DNA from: Patulibacter minatonensis DSM 18081
GTDB taxonomy: Bacteria; Actinomycetota; Thermoleophilia; Solirubrobacterales; Solirubrobacteraceae
Direction of reading: 5' to 3'
Length of the DNA stretch: 64,000 nucleotides
NCBI RefSeq assembly: GCF_000519325.1
Contig: NZ_KI912613.1
Span: 5,401,219 to 5,465,218 of the forward strand
Shown here: one piece after another, positions 45,566 to 55,262 of the stretch
How positions within the stretch are numbered: the first letter of the stretch is position 1
Layout: every line of letters begins with the position of its first letter
Notes under the pieces: model-generated
The model's database searches: none
What the model was told of the DNA's origin: nothing
The model's input: the letters and a program-made list of their open reading frames with translations, nothing else
Translations under genes and position numbers: made by a program

Positions 45566-48500
45566 TCAGCGGATGCTGATGCGGACCGTCTTCTTGACGG
45601 TCGTGCCCTTGCCCGTGGTGATCACGAGCTGGGCCTTCGCGACGCGCCCCAGGCGCAACGCCTTCGCGCCCTTGCCCTTCGCCGACAGCCTGACCGTGGT
45701 CTTCTTCCCGGCCTTGAGCTTCAGGGTCCCGGTCGCGAGGACCGAGCCCTTCTTGATCGTGGCGCTCGCCTTGACCGGACCGAGCGCCACCAGCTTCGCC
45801 GTGCCCGTGCAGGCGACGGAGCAGCTGACCGGGACCGCGACCGAGGCCTTGGTCGTCGTGCCGGAGACCCGGAGCGACGTGGCCAGGACCGCGGCGCGCG
45901 GGGCGGTCGTCGGCGGGGCGGCGACGTCCGGAGCCGCGGCGCTCGGGGCCGGCGCGACCGGCGTCGCCGGAGCGACGGGGCGCGGGGCCACGGGCGTGGG
46001 GGTCGGCGCCGGCGTCACGGTGCCGGTGTCCCCCGAGGCGTTGGTCGCGGTGAACGTCGCCGAGGCCGTGTCGTCCGCCGTCGTGGCGTCCTGCGTGCTC
46101 GTCTTCACCGACGCGGTGTTGACGACGTTCGCGAACCCGAGCTCGCCGCCCGTGCGGATGCCGAGGCAGAGGAGCGACACGTTCGCCGTGAGGTCCTGGC
46201 CGGTCGTGTTCTGGAAGCCGAAGACGCGGACCTGCGGCTGGGGGTCGTTCCCCGCCGAGGTCAGGCCCGGGGGCACCAGGCTGCCGCCGACGATGCCCTT
46301 GCCGGACTGGCAGTCGAGCGTCTTCGTCGTCTTCGTGCTGCCGGTCTGGTTCGCCGGGACGACGATCGTGTCGTTCAGCTGCGTGAACTGCAGGTCATGG
46401 ACGTGGCCGTTGACGGCGCCGGTGGTGGTCGAGAGGCACCGGACCGAGAACGTACCGCTGTCCGCCTCCGTGGTGTCGACGGTGAACTTCCAGCCCGTCT
46501 GGCCGTCGCGCTGCGAGCCGCTGACCCGTGCCGATCCGCCGTTGACGAACGTGAAGCTCGGGGCGACGGCCACGCGACCGGTGCCGCAGGCCAGGACGAC
46601 CTCGGTCCGGCCGGCCGCGAGCTGCCGCGTCGCGGTCACCGGGGCGGAGACCAGCAGCGGGTGGGTGTGGCCGCCGGAGCTGGCCGTCGTGGTCTTCAGG
46701 CAGACGACCGTGACCTTCAGCGTTCCTTGGCCGATCGTGTCGTTGTCGACGATCGCCGTCCAGCCCGTACCGTCGACTGTCGCGCGGCTCGCGCGGACAT
46801 GGAGATCACCGAGGTTGCCCGTGCCCTGATCGACGTGCTCCAGACGTGCGCTGCCGTCCGTCGCGAAGTAGCCCGGATCGCAGGTGACCGTGCCGGCCTG
46901 AGCCGTGTTCGCGGACTTCGGCTGGATCGCGACGTCGACCTCCTTCTTCTGGACGTCGAGGTCCTGCGTCGCGTTCGCGTCGAAGCTGCCCGCCAGCGGC
47001 GAGACCTGGACGCGGACCGCGACGCTGCGGCTGCTGCCCGCGGCGATGTCGCCGACCGCGCAGGTGACCTTGCCGGAGGAGAACGTGCACGGCGCGTCGG
47101 CCGAGACGAACGTCGTGCCCGCCGGGATCACGTCGTCGATGACGACGTCCTGGGCGGCGGCCGGTCCGGCGTTCGAGGCCTTCAGCGTGTAGGTGACGGT
47201 GTCACCGGGCTTCGCGTTGGCGCTCGACGCCGACTTCGTGATCGAGAGGCCGGCGACGCGGACCACGGGGACCTGCAGCGCGGCCGTGTCGTTCGACGGG
47301 TCGGTGTCGTTGACCGTCGTGACCCTCGCCGACGAGTCGATCGTCGCTCCGGGGTTGGAGCCGACCTTCACGACGATGTCCCGCGTCGTCGACTTTCCGC
47401 TGCCGAGGTCCGAGGTCGAGAGGTCGCAGACGACCGTCTGCGCCGCCGCGTCGTAGGTGCAACCGCTCGGTGCGCTGACGAACGTCGTGCCCGCCGGGAT
47501 CGCGACGGTGACCTTCGGGTTCTGCGGAGACGCCGGGCCGTTGTTCTTGACGGTGGCCGTGAGCGTCAGGGTGTCGCCGGCGCTCGTCGAGCCGGGATTC
47601 GACGCGAGCGTCACGCCCAGGTCGACGGCCGAGACGACCGGGGTGCTCGTGGTCGCGCTGTTGTCGTCGACGTTCGCGTCCTGCTCGAGGCTCGTGGCCG
47701 TCGCGATCGTCGAGACGGACGCGGGCGGGTTGGTGCTGTCGACCTTCAGCGGGATGTTCAGCGTCGGGACCGAGGCGCCCGGCGCGATCGTCCCGAGGGT
47801 GCAGGTGATCGTCCGGCCGTCGACCGACAGCGTGCAGCCGTTCGGCAGCTGACCGTCGACCGACGTGCCGGCCGGGACCGGGAACGCGAGCGTGCTGCCG
47901 GTCGCCGGCGATCCGCCGGTGTTCTTGACGTCGACCTGCCAGGTGTACGTGTTCCCGGCCTGCAGGGTGGTCGGGGTGGGCGTCCCGGCGATCGCGTTCG
48001 TCACCACGAGATCGACAGGCTTCACCGTCACCGTCTGGTCGCCGGTGTTGTTGGCGGACGACGGGTCCGGCTCGTTGCCCGTGACCGCAGCCGTGTTCTT
48101 GATCGGCTTGCCGGCGGTACCGACGGCCGGCTTCGCGGTGATCGTCAGCGCCTTGGTGTCACCGGCGGCGAGGGCGCCGACGGTGCACGAGATCGTGCTG
48201 GTGCCGGTGCAGCCGGAAGATGAGGAGACGAAGGTCAGGCCGGCCGGCAGCGTGTCGGTGACGACCGAGCCCGTGGAGTCCGACGTGCCGTTGTTCTTCA
48301 CCGTCAGCGTGTAGACGACGTTCTCGCCGACGGCCGGTGCAGTGGTCGGGGTCGACTTCGTGATCGAGAGGTCGGCCTGGCTGCCCGCCGGGGCGTTGTC
48401 GGTACCGACGTTGTTCGTCGGGTTGCCGTCGCCACCGCCGGCGACCGTCGCCGAGTTGACGACCGGCGTGGGGGCGCTGGCCGCGATCTGCGTGTGGAGC

Positions 48501-50341
48501 GTGATGAGGCTCGAGCCGCCAACGGCCAGTGCCGTCGTGCGGGTGCAGGTGACGGTCTTGGAGGAGTTCGTGATCGAGCACGTCCAGCCGGTGGCCGCGT
48601 CGACGCTCGTCGCCGTCACGCCCGCGGGCAGGGTGTCGGTGACCGAGTACTGCCCCTGGGTGGGCGCGTCGCCGATGTTCTTCACGGTGAGGACGTAGTC
48701 GTGCGGCTGGCCGCGCGTGATGGGCCCCTGGCCGACCTTCGTGATCGTGAGGTCGGGCGACTGGACCGTCGCCGTGGCGTCGGACTGCGCCGTCAGCGGG
48801 GTGCCGAGGCTCGAGGAGGCGAAACTGGCCGTCGCGACGTTCTTGATGTCGGTGTCGGAGGCGATCGCGGGGCTCGGGCCCCCGACCTTGACGTCGAAGG
48901 TCACCGTGTAGGTGCCGCCTGCGGGGACGGTGCCGCCGCTCGTGCCGGTGGAGCCGGTGCCGAGGCGGGCCACGACACGGTTGCCGGTCGCGTCGAACTC
49001 GCCGCGGTCCGCGTCGACGGCATCGGTGGGCGTCACCGTCGCGGCGCCGCCGGTCGCCGGGGAGATCCGCAGCGTTCCCGGCACGTACGTCGTGTTCGCC
49101 GGGATCGGGTCGCGGAGGACGAAGCTCGCGGCGCCGTCCTGCCCCGAGTTCGTGCCCTCGATCGTGTAGCGCAGCGTGTCGCCCTGCTCGACGAGGCCGC
49201 CGTTGACGTCTTCGACCTTCTTGGTCTGATCGACCTTCGGCGCGTAGAGCTCGGTCGCGAAGGTGACGACGCCCGGGGCGTAGACGTCACCCGACGTCGT
49301 GAGTCCGATGGTGGCCGACGTCGCGTTGTTGGGCAGGATGCCGTCGGCCTTGAGGATCGACTGCTCGATGCCCAGGTTGTTCGGGTAGTTCGGGTCCGTC
49401 GCGGTCCGCAGCACGCCGTCGCGGCTGCTGCGGGAGTTGAAGAAGTTGGTGGCCGGGTGCTGGGCGTCGCTCAGGATCGTGCCGTTGAGCGAGGCGCTGT
49501 CGCCGACGATGCCGGCGTCGCCCTCGTACGCGACGAAGCCGACGCGCGTCTTGACCGCGCCCGCCGGCGGCGTCAGGAAGCCGGAGACCGGGATCGTGCC
49601 GCCCTGGGTGCCGCTGATCGACTTGATGCCGTCGAAGACGGTCAGGTTCCGGGCGGGCTGGGACGTGTCGCGGTACGCGATCACGAGCGACCAGCCCGCG
49701 AGCTTGTCGCCGCCGAGCGCCGCCTGCACGTCGGCCACGGTGTAGACGCCCGACCCTCCCGCCTGGACCCGGGACGTGACGTCGACGAAGCCCTGGTAGA
49801 TGCTGTCGGAGGCACCGGCGGTCCCGCCGTCGTCGAGGGTCGTCGCCGTGAGGGGGACGTACGCGCTGGAGGTCGGCGCCTTGAACTTCACCGTCCCGCG
49901 CTGGGCGAACCCGGTTGCCCCTCCTGCCCGACCACCCCAGTAGAGCCCCGCGAAGAGGACGGTGCTCCCCGTCGGGATGGTGACCGTCGCCCGACTCGAG
50001 TTGAACGTCGACGGGTCTCCGTCGACGTCGACGTACTGCATGCTGTACGCGTTGTTCTGGTTCATGGAGTCCGACGTCGTGGTGACGCCGGACCGCTGGG
50101 CGGCCGTGCAGCCGGCCGCCGACGTCGGACACGTCATCAGCGTGTTGCCGAAGATGTCGATGTCGCCGGTGTCGTTCACCGAGAACCGTGGTGCGAAGTT
50201 GCGGTCCGCCGCGTTCGCCGCCGGGACCGCGGCGAGGCCGAGGACCACGAGGGCCCCCAGCAGCGCGGCGAGGAGCGCCGGCGTCCGGCGGATCCTCGGG
50301 GCGGATGAGCGCAGGGAAGCGACAGGTGACGCAGTCGTCAT
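45566..50341 (-). CDS. Large secreted DUF11-repeat surface protein
   Basis: 1591 residues with a Sec signal peptide (hydrophobic core at ~22-42, ending AANA). The N-terminal ~330 residues form one domain (FAPRFSVNDTGDIDIFGNTL). Six DUF11-type repeats then begin at about residues 367, 527, 654, 775, 905 and 1027, each with a TKSxxx..VTYTLTVKN..G.A and ..DxIPAGTTFVS pattern. A Cys-paired middle region follows, then a Pro/Ala linker and a basic beta-rich C-terminal domain. There is no LPXTG or obvious anchor. The ATG at 50341 is 7 bp after a TAGCGT box. Likely an adhesin or envelope protein; lodged between rplL and rpoB. Confidence 0.82.
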   Translation of the reverse strand: MTTASPVASLRSSAPRIRRTPALLAALLGALVVLGLAAVPAANAADRNFAPRFSVNDTGDIDIFGNTLMTCPTSAAGCTAAQRSGVTTTSDSMNQNNAYSMQYVDVDGDPSTFNSSRATVTIPTGSTVLFAGLYWGGRAGGATGFAQRGTVKFKAPTSSAYVPLTATTLDDGGTAGASDSIYQGFVDVTSRVQAGGSGVYTVADVQAALGGDKLAGWSLVIAYRDTSQPARNLTVFDGIKSISGTQGGTIPVSGFLTPPAGAVKTRVGFVAYEGDAGIVGDSASLNGTILSDAQHPATNFFNSRSSRDGVLRTATDPNYPNNLGIEQSILKADGILPNNATSATIGLTTSGDVYAPGVVTFATELYAPKVDQTKKVEDVNGGLVEQGDTLRYTIEGTNSGQDGAASFVLRDPIPANTTYVPGTLRISPATGGAATVTPTDAVDADRGEFDATGNRVVARLGTGSTGTSGGTVPAGGTYTVTFDVKVGGPSPAIASDTDIKNVATASFASSSLGTPLTAQSDATATVQSPDLTITKVGQGPITRGQPHDYVLTVKNIGDAPTQGQYSVTDTLPAGVTATSVDAATGWTCSITNSSKTVTCTRTTALAVGGSSLITLHTQIAASAPTPVVNSATVAGGGDGNPTNNVGTDNAPAGSQADLSITKSTPTTAPAVGENVVYTLTVKNNGTSDSTGSVVTDTLPAGLTFVSSSSGCTGTSTISCTVGALAAGDTKALTITAKPAVGTAGKPIKNTAAVTGNEPDPSSANNTGDQTVTVKPVDLVVTNAIAGTPTPTTLQAGNTYTWQVDVKNTGGSPATGSTLAFPVPAGTSVDGQLPNGCTLSVDGRTITCTLGTIAPGASVPTLNIPLKVDSTNPPASVSTIATATSLEQDANVDDNSATTSTPVVSAVDLGVTLASNPGSTSAGDTLTLTATVKNNGPASPQNPKVTVAIPAGTTFVSAPSGCTYDAAAQTVVCDLSTSDLGSGKSTTRDIVVKVGSNPGATIDSSARVTTVNDTDPSNDTAALQVPVVRVAGLSITKSASSANAKPGDTVTYTLKASNAGPAAAQDVVIDDVIPAGTTFVSADAPCTFSSGKVTCAVGDIAAGSSRSVAVRVQVSPLAGSFDANATQDLDVQKKEVDVAIQPKSANTAQAGTVTCDPGYFATDGSARLEHVDQGTGNLGDLHVRASRATVDGTGWTAIVDNDTIGQGTLKVTVVCLKTTTASSGGHTHPLLVSAPVTATRQLAAGRTEVVLACGTGRVAVAPSFTFVNGGSARVSGSQRDGQTGWKFTVDTTEADSGTFSVRCLSTTTGAVNGHVHDLQFTQLNDTIVVPANQTGSTKTTKTLDCQSGKGIVGGSLVPPGLTSAGNDPQPQVRVFGFQNTTGQDLTANVSLLCLGIRTGGELGFANVVNTASVKTSTQDATTADDTASATFTATNASGDTGTVTPAPTPTPVAPRPVAPATPVAPAPSAAAPDVAAPPTTAPRAAVLATSLRVSGTTTKASVAVPVSCSVACTGTAKLVALGPVKASATIKKGSVLATGTLKLKAGKKTTVRLSAKGKGAKALRLGRVAKAQLVITTGKGTTVKKTVRISIR

Positions 50342-50348
50342 GGCGGGC

Positions 50349-50382
50349 ACGCTAGGTCGGGGTCGTATCGAGTTCGTATCGA
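50349..50382 (-). promoter_or_regulatory. Promoter and twin direct repeat of the DUF11 gene
   Basis: TAGCGT (50354-50349, minus strand) ends 7 bp before the ATG. Two exact copies of TCGATACGA (minus-strand reading) lie at 50363-50371 and 50374-50382, 11 bp apart, i.e. one helical turn, overlapping where a -35 would be. This looks like a tandem regulator site rather than a housekeeping -35. Confidence 0.5.
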
Positions 50383-50727
50383 ACGCCCTCCGCGACGGTG
50401 TCGGGCGGGCATCGACGGACGCGGGCTGAGGACCCACGATCGACGGGGCGAGAGCGTACACGGGGAAATCGCCCTCCACCACGGGAATCACCCCGGCCGC
50501 CCGGATCTCACCCTGCCCGGATCACGAGGTCCGGCCGATGTCCAGTGGCGGCGGACGCATGAGCCGGTCGCTCGGTCATCGGTCCACGCCGCGCCGCCGT
50601 GGGGGTCACCACGGGCGGACTGCGCGGCGTGTGGCCGCGACCGGCCCGTGCGTCCCGGCGCCGGGACGCCGATCCGCCTGCCGCCGCGGGCGCCGCGGGA
50701 CCACCGCCGCGCCGGCCCACGGCGCCC

Positions 50728-50764
50728 CCGGGAACGCGAACGGGCCGCTCGAGGAGCGGCCCGT
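50728..50764 (-). terminator. Terminator of the rplK-rplL operon
   Basis: 11-bp stem (50764-50754 with 50750-50740), 3-nt loop, then TCGCGTTCCCGG on the minus strand, ~60 bp after rplL. Variant tail of the TCGTCGTTC type. Confidence 0.6.
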
Positions 50765-50824
50765 GGGCGTGTGGCGCGGCGGCGGGCCGCCGCGCCGGGT
50801 GCGCAGCCTCGTGGCTGCGCGGTG

Positions 50825-51199
50825 CTACTTGAGGGTGACGGTCGCGCCGGCCTCTTCGAGCTCGGCCTTCAGCTTCTCGGCCTCGTCCTTGTCCAGGCCC
50901 TCCTTGACGGCGCCCGGGGCCTCGTCGACGACGGCCTTGGCCTCCTTCAGGCCCAGGCCGGTGGCGGCGCGGACGACCTTGATGACGCCGATCTTCTTGT
51001 CGCCGGCGGCCTCGAGGATGACGTCGAAGGAGCTCTGCTCCTCGGCGGCGGGGGCGTCGCCGCCACCACCGGCGGGGGCGGCGGCGGCGACGGCGGTCGC
51101 CGACACGCCGAACTCCTCTTCGAGCGCCTTGATGCGCTCAGCCAGCTCGAGCACGGTGATGCTCTTGAGCTCGTCGATCCAGTCCTGCGTGGTAGCCAT
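50825..51199 (-). CDS. rplL: 50S ribosomal protein bL12 (L7/L12)
   Basis: 124 residues. N-terminal dimerisation helices ([20 protein letters not shown]), Ala/Gly hinge, and C-terminal domain ([40 protein letters not shown]). It forms the stalk that recruits and stimulates translation GTPases. Confidence 0.97.
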   Translation of the reverse strand: MATTQDWIDELKSITVLELAERIKALEEEFGVSATAVAAAAPAGGGGDAPAAEEQSSFDVILEAAGDKKIGVIKVVRAATGLGLKEAKAVVDEAPGAVKEGLDKDEAEKLKAELEEAGATVTLK

Positions 51200-51252
51200 G
51201 TTGGTTCTCCTGTGTGCGATTCGGGTGGGTCTGGCGGGTTGCTGCGGCGTGG

Positions 51253-51936
51253 TTACGCCGACGCACCCGACTCGTCTGCGGCCTCGGCGGCCGCGTCGTT
51301 CTCGGCGGCGGGGACGTCGTCCCCGGTCGCCGTGTCCTCTGCCTCGGCCGGAGCCGGGGCGTCCTCAGTCGGAGCGGAGGCCGCGGGCGCATCGCCCGAC
51401 GGGATCTCGCCCGACTCCTTCTTGGCCTGCACCTCGCCGAGCGCGATCGCGAGACCGCCGACGAGACCGCCGAGGCTCCGGGCGAGGCCCGTGATCGGCG
51501 ACGCGACGAGCCCGACGAGCTGGCCGTACAGGGCCTGGCGCGACGGGAGCTTGGCGATGGCCTGGATCTCGTCCGGGGCCAGCTGCTTGCCGTCCAGGAC
51601 GCCGCCCTTGAAGGCGGGCAGGTCGTCGTTGTCCTTGGCGAAGGTGGTGATCGCCTTCGCCGCGGCGGCGACGTCGCCCTTGACGTACGTCAGGGCGGTC
51701 GGGCCGGCGAGGAAGTCGCGGAGCGGCTCGGCGGACTCGCCGACCTCGGCGATCGCGCGACCCGTCAGCGTGTTCTTCGCGACGACGAGCGTGGCGTCGG
51801 CGTCGCGGAGCGACCCGCGCAGCTCGGCCGCCTGCGTGACGGTGAGGCCACGGTAGTCGACGACGAGCACGGCCTGCGACTCGTTGATGTTCTCGACGAT
51901 CTCTGCGACCGCCGCTGTCTTCTGTTCCCGGTTCAT
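51253..51936 (-). CDS. rplJ: 50S ribosomal protein uL10 with acidic C-terminal tail
   Basis: 227 residues versus ~170 usually. N-terminal rRNA-binding domain ([36 protein letters not shown]) and helix alpha-8 that binds L12 dimers. Residues ~170-227 are an Ala/Asp/Glu/Pro-rich disordered tail. The 87-nt gap to rplA looks like an autoregulatory L10 leader. Confidence 0.95.
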   Translation of the reverse strand: MNREQKTAAVAEIVENINESQAVLVVDYRGLTVTQAAELRGSLRDADATLVVAKNTLTGRAIAEVGESAEPLRDFLAGPTALTYVKGDVAAAAKAITTFAKDNDDLPAFKGGVLDGKQLAPDEIQAIAKLPSRQALYGQLVGLVASPITGLARSLGGLVGGLAIALGEVQAKKESGEIPSGDAPAASAPTEDAPAPAEAEDTATGDDVPAAENDAAAEAADESGASA

Positions 51937-52023
51937 GAGCCTCCTGTCCCGGACTTCCGGCCGTCAGGTGACGGCCAGCCGAGGGTCTTCGGGGGCGACG
52001 AGGGTGGTGGAGCGGGGTTGCGG
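51937..52023 (-). promoter_or_regulatory. Candidate L10 leader (autogenous regulation of rplJ-rplL)
   Basis: Minus-strand RNA upstream of rplJ contains CCCGAAGACCCUCGGCUGG, close to the conserved AAGAC-type kink of known L10 leaders, followed by a strong hairpin (51976-51969 with 51966-51959) and an AGGAGG ribosome site before the ATG. In E. coli and B. subtilis the L10-L12 complex binds such a leader. Assignment is by position and motif only. Confidence 0.45.
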
Positions 52024-52749
52024 CTAGGCCGCGACCGCAACACCCTCCTCGACGCTGACACGTGCGCTGGCCTGGTCGATCTTCACGCCCGGGCCCATGG
52101 TCGAGGCCACGGTCACGGTGCGGATGTAGCGACCCTTGGCGGCCGACGGCTTCGCCTTGTTGATCTCGTCCAGGACCGCGACGAGGTTCTCGACGAGCTG
52201 CTCGGTCGGGAAGGACGCCTTGCCGATCGTGAGGTGCACGATCGCGGTGCGGTCCGTGCGGTACTCGACCTTGCCGGCCTTCGACTCCGAGACGGCCTTG
52301 GCGACGTCCATCGTCACCGTGCCGACCTTCGGGTTCGGCATCTTGCCCTGCGGGCCGAGGACCCGGCCGAGACGACCGACGAGCGGCATCTGGTCGGGGG
52401 TGGCGACGACGACGTCGAAGTCGGAGAAGCCCTCCTCGATGCGCTTGGCCAGATCGTCGGTGCCGACGAAGTCCGCACCGGCGGCCTCGGCCTCGGCGGC
52501 CTTCGGGCCGGCGGCGAAGACGGCGACCGTGACGGACTTGCCCAGGCCGTTGGGGAGCGCGATGGTGCCGCGCAGCTGCTCGTCCGCGTGACGGACGTTC
52601 AGGCCGGTGCGGATGTGCACCTCGACGGACTCGTCGAACGACGCGCGGGAGACCTGCTTCACGAGGGCGAGCGCCTCGGTGGCGTCGTACTCCTTCGTGC
52701 GGTCGACCTTGGCGCGGGCCGCGACGAACTTCCTACCGTGCTTCGGCAT
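52024..52749 (-). CDS. rplA: 50S ribosomal protein uL1
   Basis: 241 residues. [34 protein letters not shown] and [20 protein letters not shown] are diagnostic. It forms the mobile L1 stalk at the E site and in many bacteria represses its own operon. One-base overlap with rplK. Confidence 0.97.
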   Translation of the reverse strand: MPKHGRKFVAARAKVDRTKEYDATEALALVKQVSRASFDESVEVHIRTGLNVRHADEQLRGTIALPNGLGKSVTVAVFAAGPKAAEAEAAGADFVGTDDLAKRIEEGFSDFDVVVATPDQMPLVGRLGRVLGPQGKMPNPKVGTVTMDVAKAVSESKAGKVEYRTDRTAIVHLTIGKASFPTEQLVENLVAVLDEINKAKPSAAKGRYIRTVTVASTMGPGVKIDQASARVSVEEGVAVAA

Positions 52750-53174
52750 CAGGCCTCTACCTCCACGCCCATCGAGCGGGCGGTGCCGGCGATGATCTTC
52801 TTCGCGGCGTCGATGTCGTTGGCGTTCAGGTCGGAGAGCTTCTTCTCCGCGATCGCCGTCAGCTGGTCGGCGGTGAGCTTGCCGACCTTGTTGATGTGGG
52901 GCTCGCCCGACCCCTTCTGCAGGTTGATGGCCTGCTTGATCAGGATGGCCGCCGGCGGGTTCTTGGTGACGAAGGTGAACGAGCGGTCCTCGTACACCGT
53001 GATCACCACGGGGATGATCGTGCCGGCGTCCTGCTGCGTGGCGGCGTTGAACGCCTTGCAGAACTCCATGATGTTCAGGCCGTGCTGACCAAGCGCGGGG
53101 CCGACGGGCGGGGCCGGGGAGGCCTGGCCGCCTACGGCCTGCAGCTTGATCTGGGTGAGAACTTTCTTCGCCAT
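52749..53174 (-). CDS. rplK: 50S ribosomal protein uL11
   Basis: 141 residues. [36 protein letters not shown] and the C-terminal [18 protein letters not shown] are diagnostic. It forms the GTPase-associated centre and is needed for RelA activation and thiopeptide sensitivity. 1 bp after nusG. Confidence 0.97.
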   Translation of the reverse strand: MAKKVLTQIKLQAVGGQASPAPPVGPALGQHGLNIMEFCKAFNAATQQDAGTIIPVVITVYEDRSFTFVTKNPPAAILIKQAINLQKGSGEPHINKVGKLTADQLTAIAEKKLSDLNANDIDAAKKIIAGTARSMGVEVEA

Positions 53175-53175
53175 C

Positions 53176-53700
53176 TCAGATCTTCTTCACTTGATCGAAG
53201 CCCACCTCGACCGGGGTCTCCCGGCCGAAGATGGACACAAGAACCTTGAGCTTGCCGGCGTCCGGGGAGACCTCTGCGATCTCCCCCGAGAAGTCGGAAA
53301 GCGGGCCGGCGACGACCTTGACGGATTCGCCGACGGTGAACTGTGCGCGCGCCTGCGCCTTGGTGGGCTGCTGCGAGCGCTTCAGGAGGCGATCGATCTC
53401 CTCCTGGGTCAGCGGGATCGGCTCATCGCCGGCTCCCACGAACCCGGTGACGCCCGGGGTGCCCTTCACGAGCTGCCACGAGTCGTCCGTGAGGTCCATC
53501 TGGACCAGCACGTACCCCGGCATCGTCCGCTTCTCGGACGTCACCTTCACGTTGTCCTTGACCTCCGTCACCGACTCCGTCGGGACGACGATCTGGCGCA
53601 CGGCACGGCGCTGCCCGAGCGTGATCAGGCGATGCTCGAGCTTCTGCTTCACCTTGGCTTCGTGCCCGGAGAAGGTGTTGACGACGTACCAGCGATACAT
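53176..53700 (-). CDS. nusG: Transcription termination/antitermination protein NusG
   Basis: 174 residues. NGN domain ([51 protein letters not shown]) and a C-terminal KOW domain ([20 protein letters not shown]). It links RNA polymerase to Rho or to the ribosome. Shorter than many actinobacterial NusG proteins, which carry a long acidic N-terminus missing here. Confidence 0.96.
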   Translation of the reverse strand: MYRWYVVNTFSGHEAKVKQKLEHRLITLGQRRAVRQIVVPTESVTEVKDNVKVTSEKRTMPGYVLVQMDLTDDSWQLVKGTPGVTGFVGAGDEPIPLTQEEIDRLLKRSQQPTKAQARAQFTVGESVKVVAGPLSDFSGEIAEVSPDAGKLKVLVSIFGRETPVEVGFDQVKKI

Positions 53701-53726
53701 GAGAGAGGGTGCGATGCGGCCTGCGA

Positions 53727-54026
53727 CTAGATGACGAGGTCGACGAGCTCGGAGGCGACCTTGTCGACACCACCGAGGAACGCCCCGGCGAGTGCGACGA
53801 AGACGATCACGACGCCGGTGCCCTGGGCGACCTGCGCGCGGTCCGGCCAGCGGACGCGCTGCAGCTCGGCCCAGGAGGCCTTCAGGAACCCGGGGAACCG
53901 GCGGATGCCGCCCGAGGTCCGGACGACGTCCTGCTTCTCCGACGACGGCGCGCCACCTGCGGCTCCTGCCCCTGCGGGGGAGGTGCTCAGGCGGGGGCGC
54001 TCGTTGTCGTGGTCCTCAACTGCCAT
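53727..54026 (-). CDS. secE: Protein translocase subunit SecE
   Basis: 99 residues with a single membrane helix near 70-92 (GTGVVIVFVALAGAFLGGVD) and the conserved amphipathic stretch FLKASWAELQRVRWPDRAQV just before it. The N-terminal ~50 residues are hydrophilic. It clamps SecY in the translocon. Confidence 0.93.
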   Translation of the reverse strand: MAVEDHDNERPRLSTSPAGAGAAGGAPSSEKQDVVRTSGGIRRFPGFLKASWAELQRVRWPDRAQVAQGTGVVIVFVALAGAFLGGVDKVASELVDLVI

Positions 54027-54062
54027 GGGGCGTGTCTCGTGCGAGTCGAGCGGTCAGGCCGC

Positions 54063-54227
54063 CTACCGCGTCTCCTTGTGGGAGGTGTGGGCCCGGCACC
54101 ACTTGCAGTACTTGCTGATGGTCAGCCGGTCGGGCGTGTTGCGCTTGTTCTTCTTGGTCTGGTAGTTCCGTCGCTTGCACGTCTCGCAGGCGAGAGTGGC
54201 TGCGACGCGAACATCTCCGCGGGCCAT
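54063..54227 (-). CDS. rpmG: 50S ribosomal protein bL33 (zinc-binding form)
   Basis: 54 residues. Reads [20 protein letters not shown] then [20 protein letters not shown] and [14 protein letters not shown]. Both CxxC pairs are intact, so it is the zinc-binding (C+) type. First gene of the secE-nusG-rplK run. A TATTCT box at 54328-54323 (minus) may be its -10, giving a ~90-nt leader. Confidence 0.95.
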   Translation of the reverse strand: MARGDVRVAATLACETCKRRNYQTKKNKRNTPDRLTISKYCKWCRAHTSHKETR

Positions 54228-54322
54228 GTGGGCTCCCGTACGCGATGCGAGTCGAAGGCTTCCAGGCAGACCGCGAGGTCGCCCGGACGAAACGGACCTA
54301 CGCGAGGCAGGTCCGGCGGGGG

Positions 54323-54328
54323 AGAATA
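54323..54328 (-). promoter_or_regulatory. Possible -10 box of rpmG-secE-nusG
   Basis: TATTCT on the minus strand (54328-54323), preceded by CGC rather than TGC; ~90-nt leader to the rpmG ATG. The gap of 130 bp to the transglutaminase gene contains no tRNA. Confidence 0.35.
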
Positions 54329-54357
54329 GCGAACGACGCTCCGGGCCGTCCCCCGCC

Positions 54358-55230
54358 CTACGCCCTCGGGCTCGGCTGGGCCTCCAGCCTGGTCATCGTG
54401 ACCTTCACGCCGGGCTCGGCCATCGCCTGTCCGCGGTAGACCCCGCGGACCGGCGGGACGTCCTGGTAGAAGCGCCCGTGACCGATCTTGACGTGCCGCG
54501 CGCCGGCGAGCACGCCGTTGGTGGGGTCCGCGCCGACCCACACCGGGTCCTCGCTGCCGCTGCCGGGCAGGAGGGCCTCGACCCACGCGTGGGTCTCGAC
54601 CTCCATCGAGTCGTCGCCCCCCTCGGGGTCCGAGGCCCACAGGTAGCCGGACACGTACCGCGCCGCGATCCCGTGGGCGCGCAGCAGCACCGTGCCCAGG
54701 TGCGCGAAGTCCTGGCAGACGCCGCCGCCCTGGTCCAGCAGGTCGTCGACGGTCGACCCGACGAACGTCGCCTGGGTGTCGTAGACGAAGCGGTCGCGGA
54801 GGAGCTCGGTGGTGAGCCGCAGGGTCGCCAGCGGCGACGTGGCCCGCGTCAGGTCCACGAGCTCCGCGGTCCGCTCGGGCCGGGGCTCCTGGCCGGTCGG
54901 CAGCAGGAACTCGCCGGCCACCGTCTCGTAGGCGGTCGTCCGCAGCGCGTCCCACTCGGCCTCCGGCGGCTCGTCCGGCTCGGTCGTCGTGACCCGGGCG
55001 CGGACCTCGATCGAGAGGTGGTCGTGGGGCCGGTCGATGCCGAACTCCACGACCTCCGCGCCGAAGTAGTCGACGTAGCGGTGCAGGCGGGTCTCCGGGT
55101 CCGTGCGGACGTGGAACTCGTCGCAGCGCTGGACCGGGGTGGTGGCGGGACGGGCCCGGATCGCGTTGAGGTTGTCGATCACCTCCCCGTCGTAGCGGTA
55201 CTCGGTGACGTAGTCGATGCCGAAATGCAC
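54358..55230 (-). CDS. Transglutaminase-like cysteine hydrolase
   Basis: 290 residues from a GTG behind GGAG. An N-terminal beta-rich domain ([20 protein letters not shown]) precedes the papain-like transglutaminase core. Catalytic triad: Cys in [10 protein letters not shown] (~171), His in VETHAWVEA (~213), Asp in GADPTNG (~231). Bacterial members are mostly proteases or peptide-bond enzymes. Third gene of the ATP-grasp/alpha-E/transglutaminase unit, 32 bp after the alpha-E gene. Confidence 0.88.
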   Translation of the reverse strand: MHFGIDYVTEYRYDGEVIDNLNAIRARPATTPVQRCDEFHVRTDPETRLHRYVDYFGAEVVEFGIDRPHDHLSIEVRARVTTTEPDEPPEAEWDALRTTAYETVAGEFLLPTGQEPRPERTAELVDLTRATSPLATLRLTTELLRDRFVYDTQATFVGSTVDDLLDQGGGVCQDFAHLGTVLLRAHGIAARYVSGYLWASDPEGGDDSMEVETHAWVEALLPGSGSEDPVWVGADPTNGVLAGARHVKIGHGRFYQDVPPVRGVYRGQAMAEPGVKVTMTRLEAQPSPRA

Positions 55231-55262
55231 GGTGGTGGTCTCCGTCGTCGTCGCTGGTCGCC

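Larger units (their letters stand above)
50342..50824. other. rplL-DUF11 gene intergenic region (483 bp)
   Basis: Holds the DUF11 gene promoter and repeats (50349-50382) and the rplL terminator (50728-50764). The ~340 bp between them are GC-rich and show no convincing ORF, RNA or repeat. Confidence 0.6.
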
